Part shown: positions 7,407 to 15,378 of the stretch, piece by piece
Layout of the letters: every line of letters begins with the position of its first letter
Position numbering within the stretch: position 1 is the first letter of the stretch
NCBI GenBank assembly: GCA_963757605.1
Contig: CAVWSF010000001.1
Coordinates: 620,001-684,000, forward strand
DNA length: 64,000 bases
Reading direction: 5' to 3'
DNA from: JAICJC01 sp963757605
GTDB taxonomy: Bacteria > Actinomycetota > Thermoleophilia > Gaiellales > JAICJC01
Notes under the pieces: model-generated
What the model was told of the DNA's origin: nothing
Database searches by the model: none
What the model saw: only the letters and a program-made list of their open reading frames with translations
Made by a program: the position numbers and the translations under genes

Positions 7407-8650
7407 GCGACGTCGTCTCGCAGATCGGAAAGGCGCTCGAGGACGCCTTCCTCATGGCCTGGGCGGTGTGGTGGGCGCTCGTGCTCGGCTTCGCGATCTC
7501 GGCGATCGTGCAGGCCTGGGTGCCGCGCCGCCGCATCGAGGCGGCGCTCTCCGGAGACGGCCCGCGGCCGCTCCTCTGGGCGACGGGCCTCGGCGCGGCG
7601 TCGTCGTCGTGCTCCTACGCGGCCGTCGCGATCGGCAAGTCGATCTTCCAGAAGGGCGCGTCCGCGGTCGCCACGCTCGCCTTCCAGTTCGCCTCGACGA
7701 ACCTCGTCTGGGAGCTCGGCCTCGTCCTGTGGGTGCTGCTCGGCTGGCAGTTCACGGTCGCGGAGTACGTCGGCGGCCTCGTGATGATCGCGCTCATGGC
7801 GATCCTCCTTCGGGCCTTCGTCTCGCCGCGCCTCGAGGAGTCGGCCCGCCGCCACGCACAGGATGCCGAGGCCGGGCATCAGCACCACCCGTCCGGCGGG
7901 GAGATGCCCCTGCGCGAGCGCCTGACGAGCGTCTCGGCGTGGTCGGACGTCGCGCACAACTTCCGCGGCGACTGGCAGATGCTGTGGAAGGAGATCACGA
8001 TCGGCTTCCTGCTCGCCGGGTTCGTCGGGCTGCTCGGAGACGACGTCTTCAACACGCTGTTCCTCTCCGATGCGCCCGGCCCGGTCGCCGCCGTCGAGAA
8101 CGTGATCGTGGGGCCGCTGATCGCCATCCTGGCGTTCGTCTGCTCGGTCGGCAACGTCCCGCTGGCGGCCGTCCTATGGTCGGGCGGCATTGGCTTCGGC
8201 GGCGTGATGGCGTTCATCTTCGCCGACCTGATCGTGCTGCCGATCATCGCGATCTACCGCAAGTACTACGGCTGGGCCTTCGCGATCCGGATCACGGCGC
8301 TCATGTTCGTCACGATGGCTGCGGCGGCGCTCCTCGTCGACGGGATCTTCACGGCTCTCGGCCTCGTGCCGGACACGCGCCCGACGCGCGACGACATCTT
8401 CGGGGCGATCCAGCTCGACTACAAGCTCGTGCTGAACGCCGTCGGCCTCGTCATCTTCCTCGCGCTCTTCGGCCTCACGATGCGGCGCGGGGCGACGGAT
8501 CCCGTCTGCGGCATGAAGGTCGACCGGGCGAAGGCACTGCGGCTGGATCATGAGGGCCGGACGTACTACTTCTGCTCCGAGCACTGCATGAGCCGGTTTC
8601 AGGCCGAGCGCGCGGAGGCGGGGTCCCAGTCGCTGCGGGCGAGAGCGTAG
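7403..8650 (+). CDS. ArsP/DUF318-type permease with C-terminal YHS domain
   Basis: A 415-residue membrane protein with two groups of helices separated by a histidine-rich loop (HQHHPSGG, about residue 160). SSSCSYAAVAIGKSIFQKGAS at about residues 68-88 and VCSVGNVPLAAVLWSGG in the second half are typical of the ArsP/YcgQ permease family, which exports organoarsenicals or other substrates. After the last helix comes a YHS (TRASH-like) domain at about 368-405, with DPVCGMKVD and YYFCSEHC, a probable metal-binding module. It is co-translated with the ArsR gene. Its 3' end overlaps the convergent reductase gene by 52 bp. Confidence 0.85.
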   Translation: MSDVVSQIGKALEDAFLMAWAVWWALVLGFAISAIVQAWVPRRRIEAALSGDGPRPLLWATGLGAASSSCSYAAVAIGKSIFQKGASAVATLAFQFASTNLVWELGLVLWVLLGWQFTVAEYVGGLVMIALMAILLRAFVSPRLEESARRHAQDAEAGHQHHPSGGEMPLRERLTSVSAWSDVAHNFRGDWQMLWKEITIGFLLAGFVGLLGDDVFNTLFLSDAPGPVAAVENVIVGPLIAILAFVCSVGNVPLAAVLWSGGIGFGGVMAFIFADLIVLPIIAIYRKYYGWAFAIRITALMFVTMAAAALLVDGIFTALGLVPDTRPTRDDIFGAIQLDYKLVLNAVGLVIFLALFGLTMRRGATDPVCGMKVDRAKALRLDHEGRTYYFCSEHCMSRFQAERAEAGSQSLRARA

Positions 8651-9171
8651 GCGGCGAGCGCCGCGAGCACCTCGGCGATCCCGGCCCGCGCCGCGGGGTC
8701 GGCGACGAGCCCGTCGACGACCCGGCCGCGGGCGACTGCGACGTGCCGGCACGCCTCCGAGACGACGTCGGCGTGGATCGTGCGAAGGACGGTCTCGAGC
8801 GACTCGTGCGCCTTCGCCGCCCTGGTCGGGGACGCCGACGCGTTCACCCATGCGACCGGCTTGCCGTACATCTCGGGCCCCCCGACCGTCCAGTCGAGCA
8901 GGTTCTTGAACGACCCGGGGAGCGCCCCGGCGTACTCGGGCGTGCAGAAGAGCACGGCGTCGGCGGCGGCGATCCGGGCGCGAAGGCCGGCCACCGCGGG
9001 CGGCAGCGGCTCGACATCGTCGTCGGGGTTGAAGTGCGGCAGCGTGCTCAGCCCCTCGTACAGCTCGGCGTCGACGCCGTCCGGCCGGGCGTCGCGGGCG
9101 GTCCGCAGGAGCGCGGTGTTCGTCGACGCGCCGCGGGTGCTGCCGGAGACGAGGAGGATGCGCTGCGCTAT
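8599..9171 (-). CDS. NADPH-dependent FMN reductase family protein
   Basis: A flavodoxin-like protein of about 190 residues. The FMN-phosphate loop SGSTRGASTNTALL is at the N-terminus, and TPEYAGALPGSFKNLLDW at about residue 75 is diagnostic of NAD(P)H-dependent FMN reductases (SsuE/ChrR type). No ATG, GTG or TTG lies near the conserved start. The best candidate is an ATA codon at 9171 giving (M)AQRILLVSGS, which overlaps the upstream stop as ATAG. A longer in-frame reading through the neighbouring gene is possible but lacks conserved sequence. The 3' end overlaps the convergent permease. Confidence 0.75.
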   Translation of the reverse strand: MAQRILLVSGSTRGASTNTALLRTARDARPDGVDAELYEGLSTLPHFNPDDDVEPLPPAVAGLRARIAAADAVLFCTPEYAGALPGSFKNLLDWTVGGPEMYGKPVAWVNASASPTRAAKAHESLETVLRTIHADVVSEACRHVAVARGRVVDGLVADPAARAGIAEVLAALAAYALARSDWDPASARSA

Positions 9172-9602
9172 CGGAGCAACCGCAGCCGGCGGGCGACCTC
9201 TGCCACGTTGATGCCATATCCCCAGCCGAGCGTCTTCGGCGTGAAGATGCGGTGGTCGTCGCGGTTCCACCAGCGGGTGCGCACGCGCTCGCGCGTCGGC
9301 CGCCGCCAGTCGTACGGGATGCCGAGCCAGCTTCCTTGTCGAGTGTTTCGCATGACGATGACTGTAGCGACGCCTGGGCCGGTGTCCCTGGCGGGCGGCA
9401 TCGAGCGCCGCGCTATCCCCCACGAGAGCGTACGGAGCTCGGCCTGTGCCCGCCTGAAGACGTCGGGTGCGGGGTGCTGAGTACCGAAGAAGACGTAGAC
9501 CGCGAGCAGGTACCGGTCGCGGCTCGTGAAGAGCACGTACTGTGGTGCGCGCGCCACAGCCTGACCCTCCCACCTTCGGTCGCCATCGCGGCGGGCTTGC
9601 AT
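9168..9602 (-). CDS. Conserved small protein, DUF5808-like
   Basis: A 144-residue protein. The C-terminal block has GIPYDWRRPTRERV, then RWWN.DD.RIFTPKTLGWGYGIN, which resembles the DUF5808 pattern (PYD.R.PT, WN, FTP, GWG) as I remember it. The N-terminal part (QYVLFTSRDRYLLAVYVFF) is hydrophobic. The start is uncertain: TTG at 9602, or GTG at about 9557, closer to the conserved part. Probably co-transcribed with the FMN reductase downstream. Function unknown. Confidence 0.6.
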   Translation of the reverse strand: MQARRDGDRRWEGQAVARAPQYVLFTSRDRYLLAVYVFFGTQHPAPDVFRRAQAELRTLSWGIARRSMPPARDTGPGVATVIVMRNTRQGSWLGIPYDWRRPTRERVRTRWWNRDDHRIFTPKTLGWGYGINVAEVARRLRLLR

Positions 9603-9630
9603 CTCGGCTGCCGAGTGTGTTTAATGCCGA

Positions 9631-9642
9631 GGTTAATTAACC
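9631..9642. promoter_or_regulatory. Candidate ArsR operator GGTTAATTAACC
   Basis: A perfect 12-bp palindrome in an AT-rich patch, 10 bp before the ATG of the ArsR gene at 9653 and between divergent genes. Likely an autoregulatory operator that could also affect the minus-strand gene at 9602. Confidence 0.55.
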
Positions 9643-9652
9643 AGCTCGTTAT

Positions 9653-9985
9653 ATGCCGACCGAAGAGCTCAACCTCACGTTCGCCGCGCTCGCCGATCCC
9701 ACGCGGCGCTCGATCCTGACCCGCCTCGCGGAGGGTGCCGCGACCGTGACCGAGCTGGCGGAGCCCTTCCCGGTGAGCCTCCCGGCGATCTCGCGCCACC
9801 TCAAGGTGCTCGAGCGCGCGGGGCTTGTCGTCCGCAGCCACGAAGCCCAGTGGCGGCCGAGCCGGCTTCGGGCCGATCCCCTCGACGAGGCGGTCGAGTG
9901 GATGCAATCGCGCAAACGGACGTGGGAAGCCCGGATGGACCGATTCGAAGCGCACCTGCGCGGAAACGGAGACCACGATGAATGA
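9653..9985 (+). CDS. ArsR family transcriptional regulator (SRPBCC-linked type)
   Basis: A 110-residue winged-helix regulator with FAALADPTRRSILTRLAEG at the N-terminus and VSLPAISRHLKVLERAGLV as the recognition helix, followed by WRPSRLRADPLDEAVEWM. It lacks the cysteine metal site of the other ArsR protein in this window. This subfamily is typically paired with an AHSA1-type SRPBCC gene, as here, where the two genes overlap by 8 bp. The effector is unknown. Confidence 0.9.
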   Translation: MPTEELNLTFAALADPTRRSILTRLAEGAATVTELAEPFPVSLPAISRHLKVLERAGLVVRSHEAQWRPSRLRADPLDEAVEWMQSRKRTWEARMDRFEAHLRGNGDHDE

Positions 9986-10442
9986 CTCAACCCCCGAGAC
10001 GGCGACGGATCAGGATGTCCTTATCACGCGAATCTTCGAAGCGCCACGCGAGCGAGTGTTCAACGCATGGACCGACCCCGACCAGGTGGCGGCGTGGTTC
10101 GGCCCTGAGCACATGGACACACCGCGCGACCGGATCCACATCGACATGCGCGTCGGCGGGCGCTACGAGCTCACGATGGTCAGGCGCGATGGCGGTGCCG
10201 AGTTCGCAATCGGCTACGACATCGTCGAACTGGTGGAGCCGGAGCTGATCGTCCTGCGCTCGGACCCGATGCCGGAGATGGGCATGCACGAGCCCACAGT
10301 CGTGCGCGTCGAGTTCCACGACCACGGCCCCAAGACGCGCATGACTCTCACCGATTCGCCCCACCAGCCCGAGGCCCGCGGCCACGCCGAGGCCGGGTGG
10401 AACGCGGCCTTCGCTAAGCTCGAAACTTTCGTCGCCGGGTAG
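9978..10442 (+). CDS. SRPBCC (AHSA1-like) domain protein
   Basis: A 154-residue protein of the START/Bet v 1-like SRPBCC fold. ITRIFEAPRERVFNAWTDPDQVAAWFGP at about residues 16-43 is the characteristic beginning of AHSA1 proteins, and the end AEAGWNAAFAKLETFVAG is the usual final helix. It presumably binds a hydrophobic ligand. The ATG at 9978 lies inside the end of the arsR gene, so it is translationally coupled and co-regulated with it. Confidence 0.85.
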   Translation: MNDSTPETATDQDVLITRIFEAPRERVFNAWTDPDQVAAWFGPEHMDTPRDRIHIDMRVGGRYELTMVRRDGGAEFAIGYDIVELVEPELIVLRSDPMPEMGMHEPTVVRVEFHDHGPKTRMTLTDSPHQPEARGHAEAGWNAAFAKLETFVAG

Positions 10443-10849
10443 GCGCGGTCAGGCGATTGCAGGCTCCTGCGCCACGGCACCTTGGCACGCGAGACGCCCT
10501 GGTCTGCGTGGCGAAGCCGTCAGCGGATTCGCGAATCCAGTCAGGATGAGCTTGTCGGCATACAGGCACGCCTGCTGACGCTTGAGCAACCCGACAGCTA
10601 TGTCGACCGCGACGACAATCCCACCCACGGCGAGAGCCGCGTCGATGAACGGCTGAGGCTCATTGATCGGTGCGACTCGCACAACCGCCAAGGAACGCCA
10701 CGAGGGACATCGTCTGGCGAAACAATCGCTCGCTGGCCTGCAACTGCCTGGGCCAAACCGCTGGTCGGATCCACCCGCACCCCGTGGCCACCTTTCGAAC
10801 CTCGGTGTACTCGGTGCCGACCAGACTTCCCGGCTCGCCGTTTGAGATT
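10443..10849. other. 407-bp stretch without a confident gene
   Basis: Between the SRPBCC gene and the convergent antiporter gene. The minus strand holds an 80-codon frame (10449-10691, TTG start) with ADKLILTGFANPLTA and a hydrophobic segment. This could be a small gene or the remnant of one, but GC skew and codon choice are weaker than in real genes nearby. The rest has no recognisable feature. Confidence 0.35.
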
Positions 10850-12355
10850 CTAGCCTGCTTCGGGGTTGGATCCTCGATCGGAATCGCGCGGCTGAGATCG
10901 AGGTCGTTCGAAGACCGCCGAGAGGGCCGCCCGATCGCGGTCTCCTGCCAGTAGGAGCAGTTCATCGCCGGGTTCGAGTCTGACCGAGCCTCGCGGTTGG
11001 ATCGGTCGGCTGTCGCGCACGATCAGGCTGATCCATGTGTCGTCTCCGATCGGGAGGTCGCGAATCCGGCGGCCGTCAACGCGCGATCCGGCGGCGACGG
11101 TGACTCGCTGGACGCTCTCCGGCTCGTCCCGAAGACGGACGGACACGGCCCAGGGAAGCGATTCACGGTGCCTGATCGGAAGGCCGGCGAGCTGCGCCAA
11201 CGGCCGCAACGTCAGGCCGTGAACCACAACAGACACTGCCACGACTACGAAGACCACTTGGTAGACGAGTGTGGCGTTGTCCACCTTCTCGAGCACTGCG
11301 AGCGACGCGAGCAGGATCGGGACCGCGCCCTTGTACCCACTCCACGCGACGAATGCCTTCTCCCCTCGGCGCAGGCGAGCGGGCACCAGCAGGAGACCGG
11401 CGACGACGGGCCGAACGACGACAACCAAGATCGCAGTGATCGCCAGCGCCTTGCCGACCGTCAAGAGATCGATGGCCGCCAGATGCACGGTCAGGCCCAA
11501 GCCGACGAAGACGACGATCTCAGCCAGCGACGACAGAGAGGCGTGGAACCGCTCGATCTCGCCCTTGAACGGCAAACGAGCGTCGCCGATCATGACGCCG
11601 GCGACGAACACTGCCAGGAAACCTGAGCCGTGCAACAGGGTGGTCACGCCGTAGATGAGGCCGGCCAGGGCGAGCGTGCGTACCGGGTAGAGACCGGCGT
11701 GCACGAGTGGCGCGCGACGCATGAGCGCCACCAGGACGACCGCGCCAAGCGCACCACCGGCCAGCCCAACGCCCATCGCCAAGACGAACTCGAGCACGCC
11801 GCCGGGGATCGACGATGACCCGGTTGCGTACCCGAGCACCGCGATCATGACGGCGATTCCGACGGGGTCGTTGGCGCCCGCTTCGCCTTGGAGGATCGTC
11901 GATGCACGGCCAGGGATCTCGCGGCGACCGAGCACGTACAGCACAACCGCAGGATCGGTAGGAGCCAGCGCGGCACCCACGACAGCCGCGGTCGTCCAGT
12001 CGACCGAGAGCACCACCTTCGCCGCCACCGCCACCAGCACCGCCGTCACGAACGTCCCGATGATCCCGAGCGTCGCCGCCGGGCCGATCGCCGGGCGAAG
12101 CCGCCTCCACCCGACCTGCATCCCGCCGTCGAAGAGAATGGCGATCAGCGCGACAACGCCGATGCGCTCGACCTGCCGGATCGACAGAGCCTCCCCAAGG
12201 CTGGGAAAGAGATCGGAGGCGAACGCCGCAGCAAGCAAGAAGACGGCCGGAGCCGGGATGTGCGTTCGTTCGCTCAGGCCACTTGACGCCAGAGCTAGCG
12301 AGAGCGCCAACGCCGCAACGACGACGACGTCCGCGAACGTCAGGATCTCGGTCAT
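10850..12355 (-). CDS. Potassium/proton or sodium/proton antiporter (CPA1, NhaP2/CvrA type)
   Basis: A 501-residue transporter with about 12-13 transmembrane helices across residues 1-400. The ion-path motifs include GAALAPTDPAVV (about 137), LQGEAGANDPVGIA (about 160) and GSGFLAVFVAGVMIGD (about 248). The C-terminal hydrophilic part (about 405-480: PWAVSVRLRDEP, GSRVDGRRIRDLPIGDD, LEPGDELLLLAGDRD) is a TrkA-C regulatory domain, as in CvrA/NhaP2. It would exchange cytoplasmic potassium or sodium for protons. ATG start; single gene. Confidence 0.9.
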   Translation of the reverse strand: MTEILTFADVVVVAALALSLALASSGLSERTHIPAPAVFLLAAAFASDLFPSLGEALSIRQVERIGVVALIAILFDGGMQVGWRRLRPAIGPAATLGIIGTFVTAVLVAVAAKVVLSVDWTTAAVVGAALAPTDPAVVLYVLGRREIPGRASTILQGEAGANDPVGIAVMIAVLGYATGSSSIPGGVLEFVLAMGVGLAGGALGAVVLVALMRRAPLVHAGLYPVRTLALAGLIYGVTTLLHGSGFLAVFVAGVMIGDARLPFKGEIERFHASLSSLAEIVVFVGLGLTVHLAAIDLLTVGKALAITAILVVVVRPVVAGLLLVPARLRRGEKAFVAWSGYKGAVPILLASLAVLEKVDNATLVYQVVFVVVAVSVVVHGLTLRPLAQLAGLPIRHRESLPWAVSVRLRDEPESVQRVTVAAGSRVDGRRIRDLPIGDDTWISLIVRDSRPIQPRGSVRLEPGDELLLLAGDRDRAALSAVFERPRSQPRDSDRGSNPEAG

Positions 12356-12457
12356 GGCTCTCCGATCGGGGTCCGCTAAGCGCCCGTCGACAGTCGTTCG
12401 GCGAAGTCCGCGGCCGCACCGGGTCGAGTCCCGGCACGAGGCGAGGCCCGCTCACGT

Positions 12458-13170
12458 TCAAAGCGTAGTCCCAGCGTGCTCGCATGAGCCCGCGTGGCGG
12501 GCGTCGCCCAAATGGCGCCGAATCCGGGTGCGCCGCTGGAAGACGATCAGGCCGGCAAGCAGAAATGCGGCGGCCCGGGCGAGGCCGAGTGCGAGCTCGC
12601 CCCACAGAGCGGAGTGTCCGAAGGCGCCGCCGACGGCGAATTGGGTTGGTCCGAAGGAGGGGAAGTACTCGAGCACCGGCCGGTTGGCGATGGGATTTCC
12701 GACCGGGTTCTGGAGGAAGGTGTCGGTGAGGCTTCCCATGATGATGACGAAGAAGCCCTCGAGGTCACCCTTGACCAGCACGCCGAGCAGGAGGCCGAGA
12801 GCGCCGTACTCGGCCGCGATGACCATGAACCCGGCCAGGACGGCGGCCCAGCCGCTGACGCCTGGTCGCCAGAACGTGAGGAGCAGGACTGCGGCGTAGG
12901 CGGCAACACAGGTGGCGACGAGCATGGTCGCCAGGGCTTTGGCGGCGACCAGGAGCGCTTGGCGGTAACCGGCGAAGACCAGCCGCCGGTCGAACGGCAA
13001 CGCTCGTGCCGTGTGGCCGCAAAGACGGCGAACCCGACGATCAGGGTCAGAGAGTTCATGCCCGCCGTGATCAGGGAGAGCTCGCGGCCGTCGGCGTGCA
13101 GCATGACGCCGGTGGAGAAGAGCTTGAACTCGAGCACGACGTTATCAGCAGATCGGACGAGACGTCGCAT
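12458..13170 (-). pseudogene. ABC-2 type transporter permease, frameshifted
   Basis: Two overlapping minus-strand frames make one protein. The first starts at 13170 (MRRLVRSADN) and runs through the helix SLTLIVGFAVFAA. The second continues from about 13020 as TARALPFDRRLVFAGYRQALLVAAKALATM through about four more helices to 12458. The join lies at about 13010-13025. No ATP-binding subunit is nearby, so the permease is an orphan, probably decayed or broken by an assembly indel. A TetR operator (13174-13189) sits directly upstream, which suggests the gene was controlled by the TetR protein at 13813. Confidence 0.75.
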
Positions 13171-13173
13171 AGA

Positions 13174-13189
13174 AACCGACCGGTCGGTT
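13174..13189. promoter_or_regulatory. TetR-type operator, site 1
   Basis: Perfect 16-bp palindrome AACCGACCGGTCGGTT, 3 bp upstream of the ABC permease start (minus strand) and just before the small plus-strand gene. A near-identical site lies at 14436-14451. Confidence 0.8.
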
Positions 13190-13220
13190 AGACTTGGCGA
13201 ATGGACTACGGGATGACGAT

Positions 13221-13385
13221 GTGACGGTCGACGCGGCCTCAGTGATCGTCGGGCTGGTGATCATGGCGGGTGTCGCGTCGTACCTGGGAGCGCTGGTTGC
13301 GATCGTGCGTCCCGATCATCGAAACCCGGTCACCCGGCCGTTGATGGACTGGATCGAGCACCACGCTGTAAGTGGGCCGCGTTAG
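13221..13385 (+). CDS. Small single-helix membrane protein
   Basis: A 54-residue protein from the GTG at 13221, or 63 residues from a TTG at 13194. It has one transmembrane helix (VIVGLVIMAGVASYLGALVAI), then a polar tail with RPLMDWIEHH. The GTG is preferred because a GGGATG-like ribosome-binding stretch precedes it. It lies between TetR operator site 1 and a convergent membrane gene, so it may belong to the TetR regulon. No family recognised. Confidence 0.45.
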   Translation: MTVDAASVIVGLVIMAGVASYLGALVAIVRPDHRNPVTRPLMDWIEHHAVSGPR

Positions 13386-13390
13386 CCGGC

Positions 13391-13807
13391 CTATCCGGCG
13401 AGCGCGAGCTGCGCCGCGAGCAGCCCCAGGTAGAGCACGGTGGCGGTGAACCCGCCGAGGGGCCAGGCGGCGGCGTTCGCGACTCGGTCGGCGATCACCG
13501 TCACGCCCAGGATGGAGGCGCTGACCGAGATGACATGCAGGCCGCCCCAGACGGCCGGCGGCTCAGAATCGATTCGGATTCGAGCGCGGAGGTCGCCGAA
13601 TGCGACGATCCCGACCAACGCGAATCCGCCGACGCCACCGAGCATGAAGAGGAGGGCGTCGGCGCCTGTCGGCACGCCTCGTGCGTGGGTGAGGACGGCG
13701 CCGGACGTCCACACGGTCAGCGTGTAGCCGTAGGGGCCGATGCTCATGCTGGCGGCATGCCGTGCCGCGGCTCGGTACCGCGTCACCGGGTCGCCGCGGC
13801 TACGCAT
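13391..13807 (-). CDS. Membrane protein of unknown function
   Basis: A 138-residue protein with about four hydrophobic helices (VWTSGAVLTHA, ALLFMLGGVGGFALVGIVAF, LHVISVSASILGVTVIA, FTATVLYLGLLAAQLALAG). The ATG at 13807 lies 5 bp after the TetR stop codon on the same strand, so the two are probably one transcript. No characterised family recognised. It could be a target or partner in the TetR-controlled stress or efflux response. Confidence 0.65.
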   Translation of the reverse strand: MRSRGDPVTRYRAAARHAASMSIGPYGYTLTVWTSGAVLTHARGVPTGADALLFMLGGVGGFALVGIVAFGDLRARIRIDSEPPAVWGGLHVISVSASILGVTVIADRVANAAAWPLGGFTATVLYLGLLAAQLALAG

Positions 13808-13812
13808 CGGGA

Positions 13813-14424
13813 TCAACCCGTATGCGACCGGTCGATGCCGGCCAGAAGGGAGTCCAACACGGAGCGGATGTTCGACCACCGGAACCCGGTCGGGTCGAGG
13901 GCGCGGTGGAGCATCAGACCGTCCGTCAGCGCGATCAGGATGGAGGCAAGCGCGTTGGCGCGGCGTTCCTCGATGGCGAGATCACCTGTGCGGATGCTGC
14001 GCACGATCCAGTCGCGCAAGACCGCTCGGCGGCGCTCTACGGTGTCGGCGAATTGATCGCGGACGACTGGGTCTGCGGCCAGCGCCGACCAGAGGTCGGC
14101 GCGAAGCTGCACTCTGCCGGGGTCGTCACCGACGCGGAGCATGGCCTGGGTGAATCGGCGCACCCGCTCCGCGCCCGAGAGCTCCTGCTCGACAAGCTCA
14201 CCGCCTACCCGGTTCAGCGCGACGGTCTCCTCCTCGACAAGAGCCAGGAACAGGTCCTGCTTGCTGGCGAAGTAGCCGTAGAACGCGCCCTTGCTGACGC
14301 CGGCCTCGTCGCAGAGATCATCGACGCTGGTCGTGTGGTAGCCGTTGAGCGCCATTCGCCGCCAGGCCGCGTCGACCAGACGCTTCCGGCGGACGGAACG
14401 GGCCTGCTCGCTGATCCGTGGCAC
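13813..14424 (-). CDS. TetR/AcrR family transcriptional regulator
   Basis: A 203-residue regulator. The N-terminal HTH is at about residues 12-58: RLVDAAWRRMALNGYHTTSVDDLCDEAGVS in two short blocks, then KGAFYGYFASKQDLFLALV. A helical ligand domain follows. GTG start at 14424. A palindromic operator lies 12 bp upstream (14436-14451), and a second copy controls the ABC permease region 1.2 kb away. The sites predict autorepression and repression of ctaG and the permease. Ligand unknown. Confidence 0.9.
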   Translation of the reverse strand: MPRISEQARSVRRKRLVDAAWRRMALNGYHTTSVDDLCDEAGVSKGAFYGYFASKQDLFLALVEEETVALNRVGGELVEQELSGAERVRRFTQAMLRVGDDPGRVQLRADLWSALAADPVVRDQFADTVERRRAVLRDWIVRSIRTGDLAIEERRANALASILIALTDGLMLHRALDPTGFRWSNIRSVLDSLLAGIDRSHTG

Positions 14425-14435
14425 GCGCCTAGAAT

Positions 14436-14451
14436 AACCGACCAGTCGGTT
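14436..14451. promoter_or_regulatory. TetR-type operator, site 2
   Basis: AACCGAC-CA-GTCGGTT, a 7-2-7 dyad between the divergent tetR and ctaG genes. It differs from site 1 by one base at the centre. Its position fits repression of both genes. Confidence 0.8.
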
Positions 14452-14475
14452 TTTGTGTACGAGGGCGTTGCAACG

Positions 14476-15378
14476 ATGTGGGTGTGGACCTTCGATCCAG
14501 CTGAGCTGACGCCGGTCGTCCTGGCGGCGGCGCTCTATGCCCGTCGGGTCGCCACCCTTCGGCGCAGAGGCCATCCGCCCGCCTGGTGGAAGCCGGCATG
14601 CTTCGTCGGCGGTCTCACGGTCGCGACGCTCGCCGTCGTCTCGCCGATCGACACGCTTGGCGAGGAGCGCTCGTTCACCGTTCACATGATCCAGCACCTC
14701 ATGCTGGGCGACCTCGCACCGCTCCTCTGCGTGGCCGGGCTCTCCGGGCCGATTCTCCGCCCGGTGCTCGCGCTGCCGCTGATCGGGAGGCTGCGCGTCC
14801 TCACCCACCCGTTGCGTGCCCTCCCGATCTGGGCGTGCAATCTCGCCCTTTGGCACCTCCCCGGCGCGTACCAGCTCGCACTCAGAAACGACACCGTCCA
14901 CGCTGTCGAGCACATGTGCTTTTTCGTCGGCGGCGCCTTGCTGTGGGCGGCGATCCTGGAACCGCTCCCAGGCCCGGCCTGGTTCGGATCCGGCGCGAAG
15001 GCGCTTTACATCCTCGCCGTCCGCGGCTTCGACACCCTGCTCGCCTTCGCGTTCGTGTGGTCGCAGACCGTCTTCTACCCCTACTACTCGCATGTGGCCC
15101 CACTGTGGGGGATGAGCCCGATCGAAGACCAGAATCTGGGCGGCATCGCGATGCTCGCCGAAGGCAGCATCGTCACCATCACCGCCTTTCTGTGGCTCCT
15201 GTGGCGATGGCTCTCAGACGGTGAGCTGACGACGGAGCTCGTCGAGGCGGGCATCCCCGAGCATCGCGCGCAACGCGCCGTCCGCTACGGGCGCGGGCCC
15301 GCACTCGCGAAGACGGTGCGCCGCTCCCAGGTCGGAGCGCCCGCCAGCGCGGTCCACCAGCCGGCGGGCCGGCGATGA
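14476..15378 (+). CDS. ctaG: CtaG-family cytochrome c oxidase assembly protein
   Basis: A 300-residue membrane protein with about seven helices. Conserved histidine motifs of the caa3_CtaG family are present: FTVHMIQHLMLGDLAPLL (about residue 70), NLALWHLPGAYQLAL (about 122) and TVHAVEHMCFFVGGALLW (about 140). It assists assembly of the copper centre of heme-copper oxidase. ATG at 14476; an in-frame GTG at 14455 is possible. It overlaps the SCO gene by 4 bp (ATGA), and the pairing supports a role in copper delivery. Confidence 0.88.
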   Translation: MWVWTFDPAELTPVVLAAALYARRVATLRRRGHPPAWWKPACFVGGLTVATLAVVSPIDTLGEERSFTVHMIQHLMLGDLAPLLCVAGLSGPILRPVLALPLIGRLRVLTHPLRALPIWACNLALWHLPGAYQLALRNDTVHAVEHMCFFVGGALLWAAILEPLPGPAWFGSGAKALYILAVRGFDTLLAFAFVWSQTVFYPYYSHVAPLWGMSPIEDQNLGGIAMLAEGSIVTITAFLWLLWRWLSDGELTTELVEAGIPEHRAQRAVRYGRGPALAKTVRRSQVGAPASAVHQPAGRR

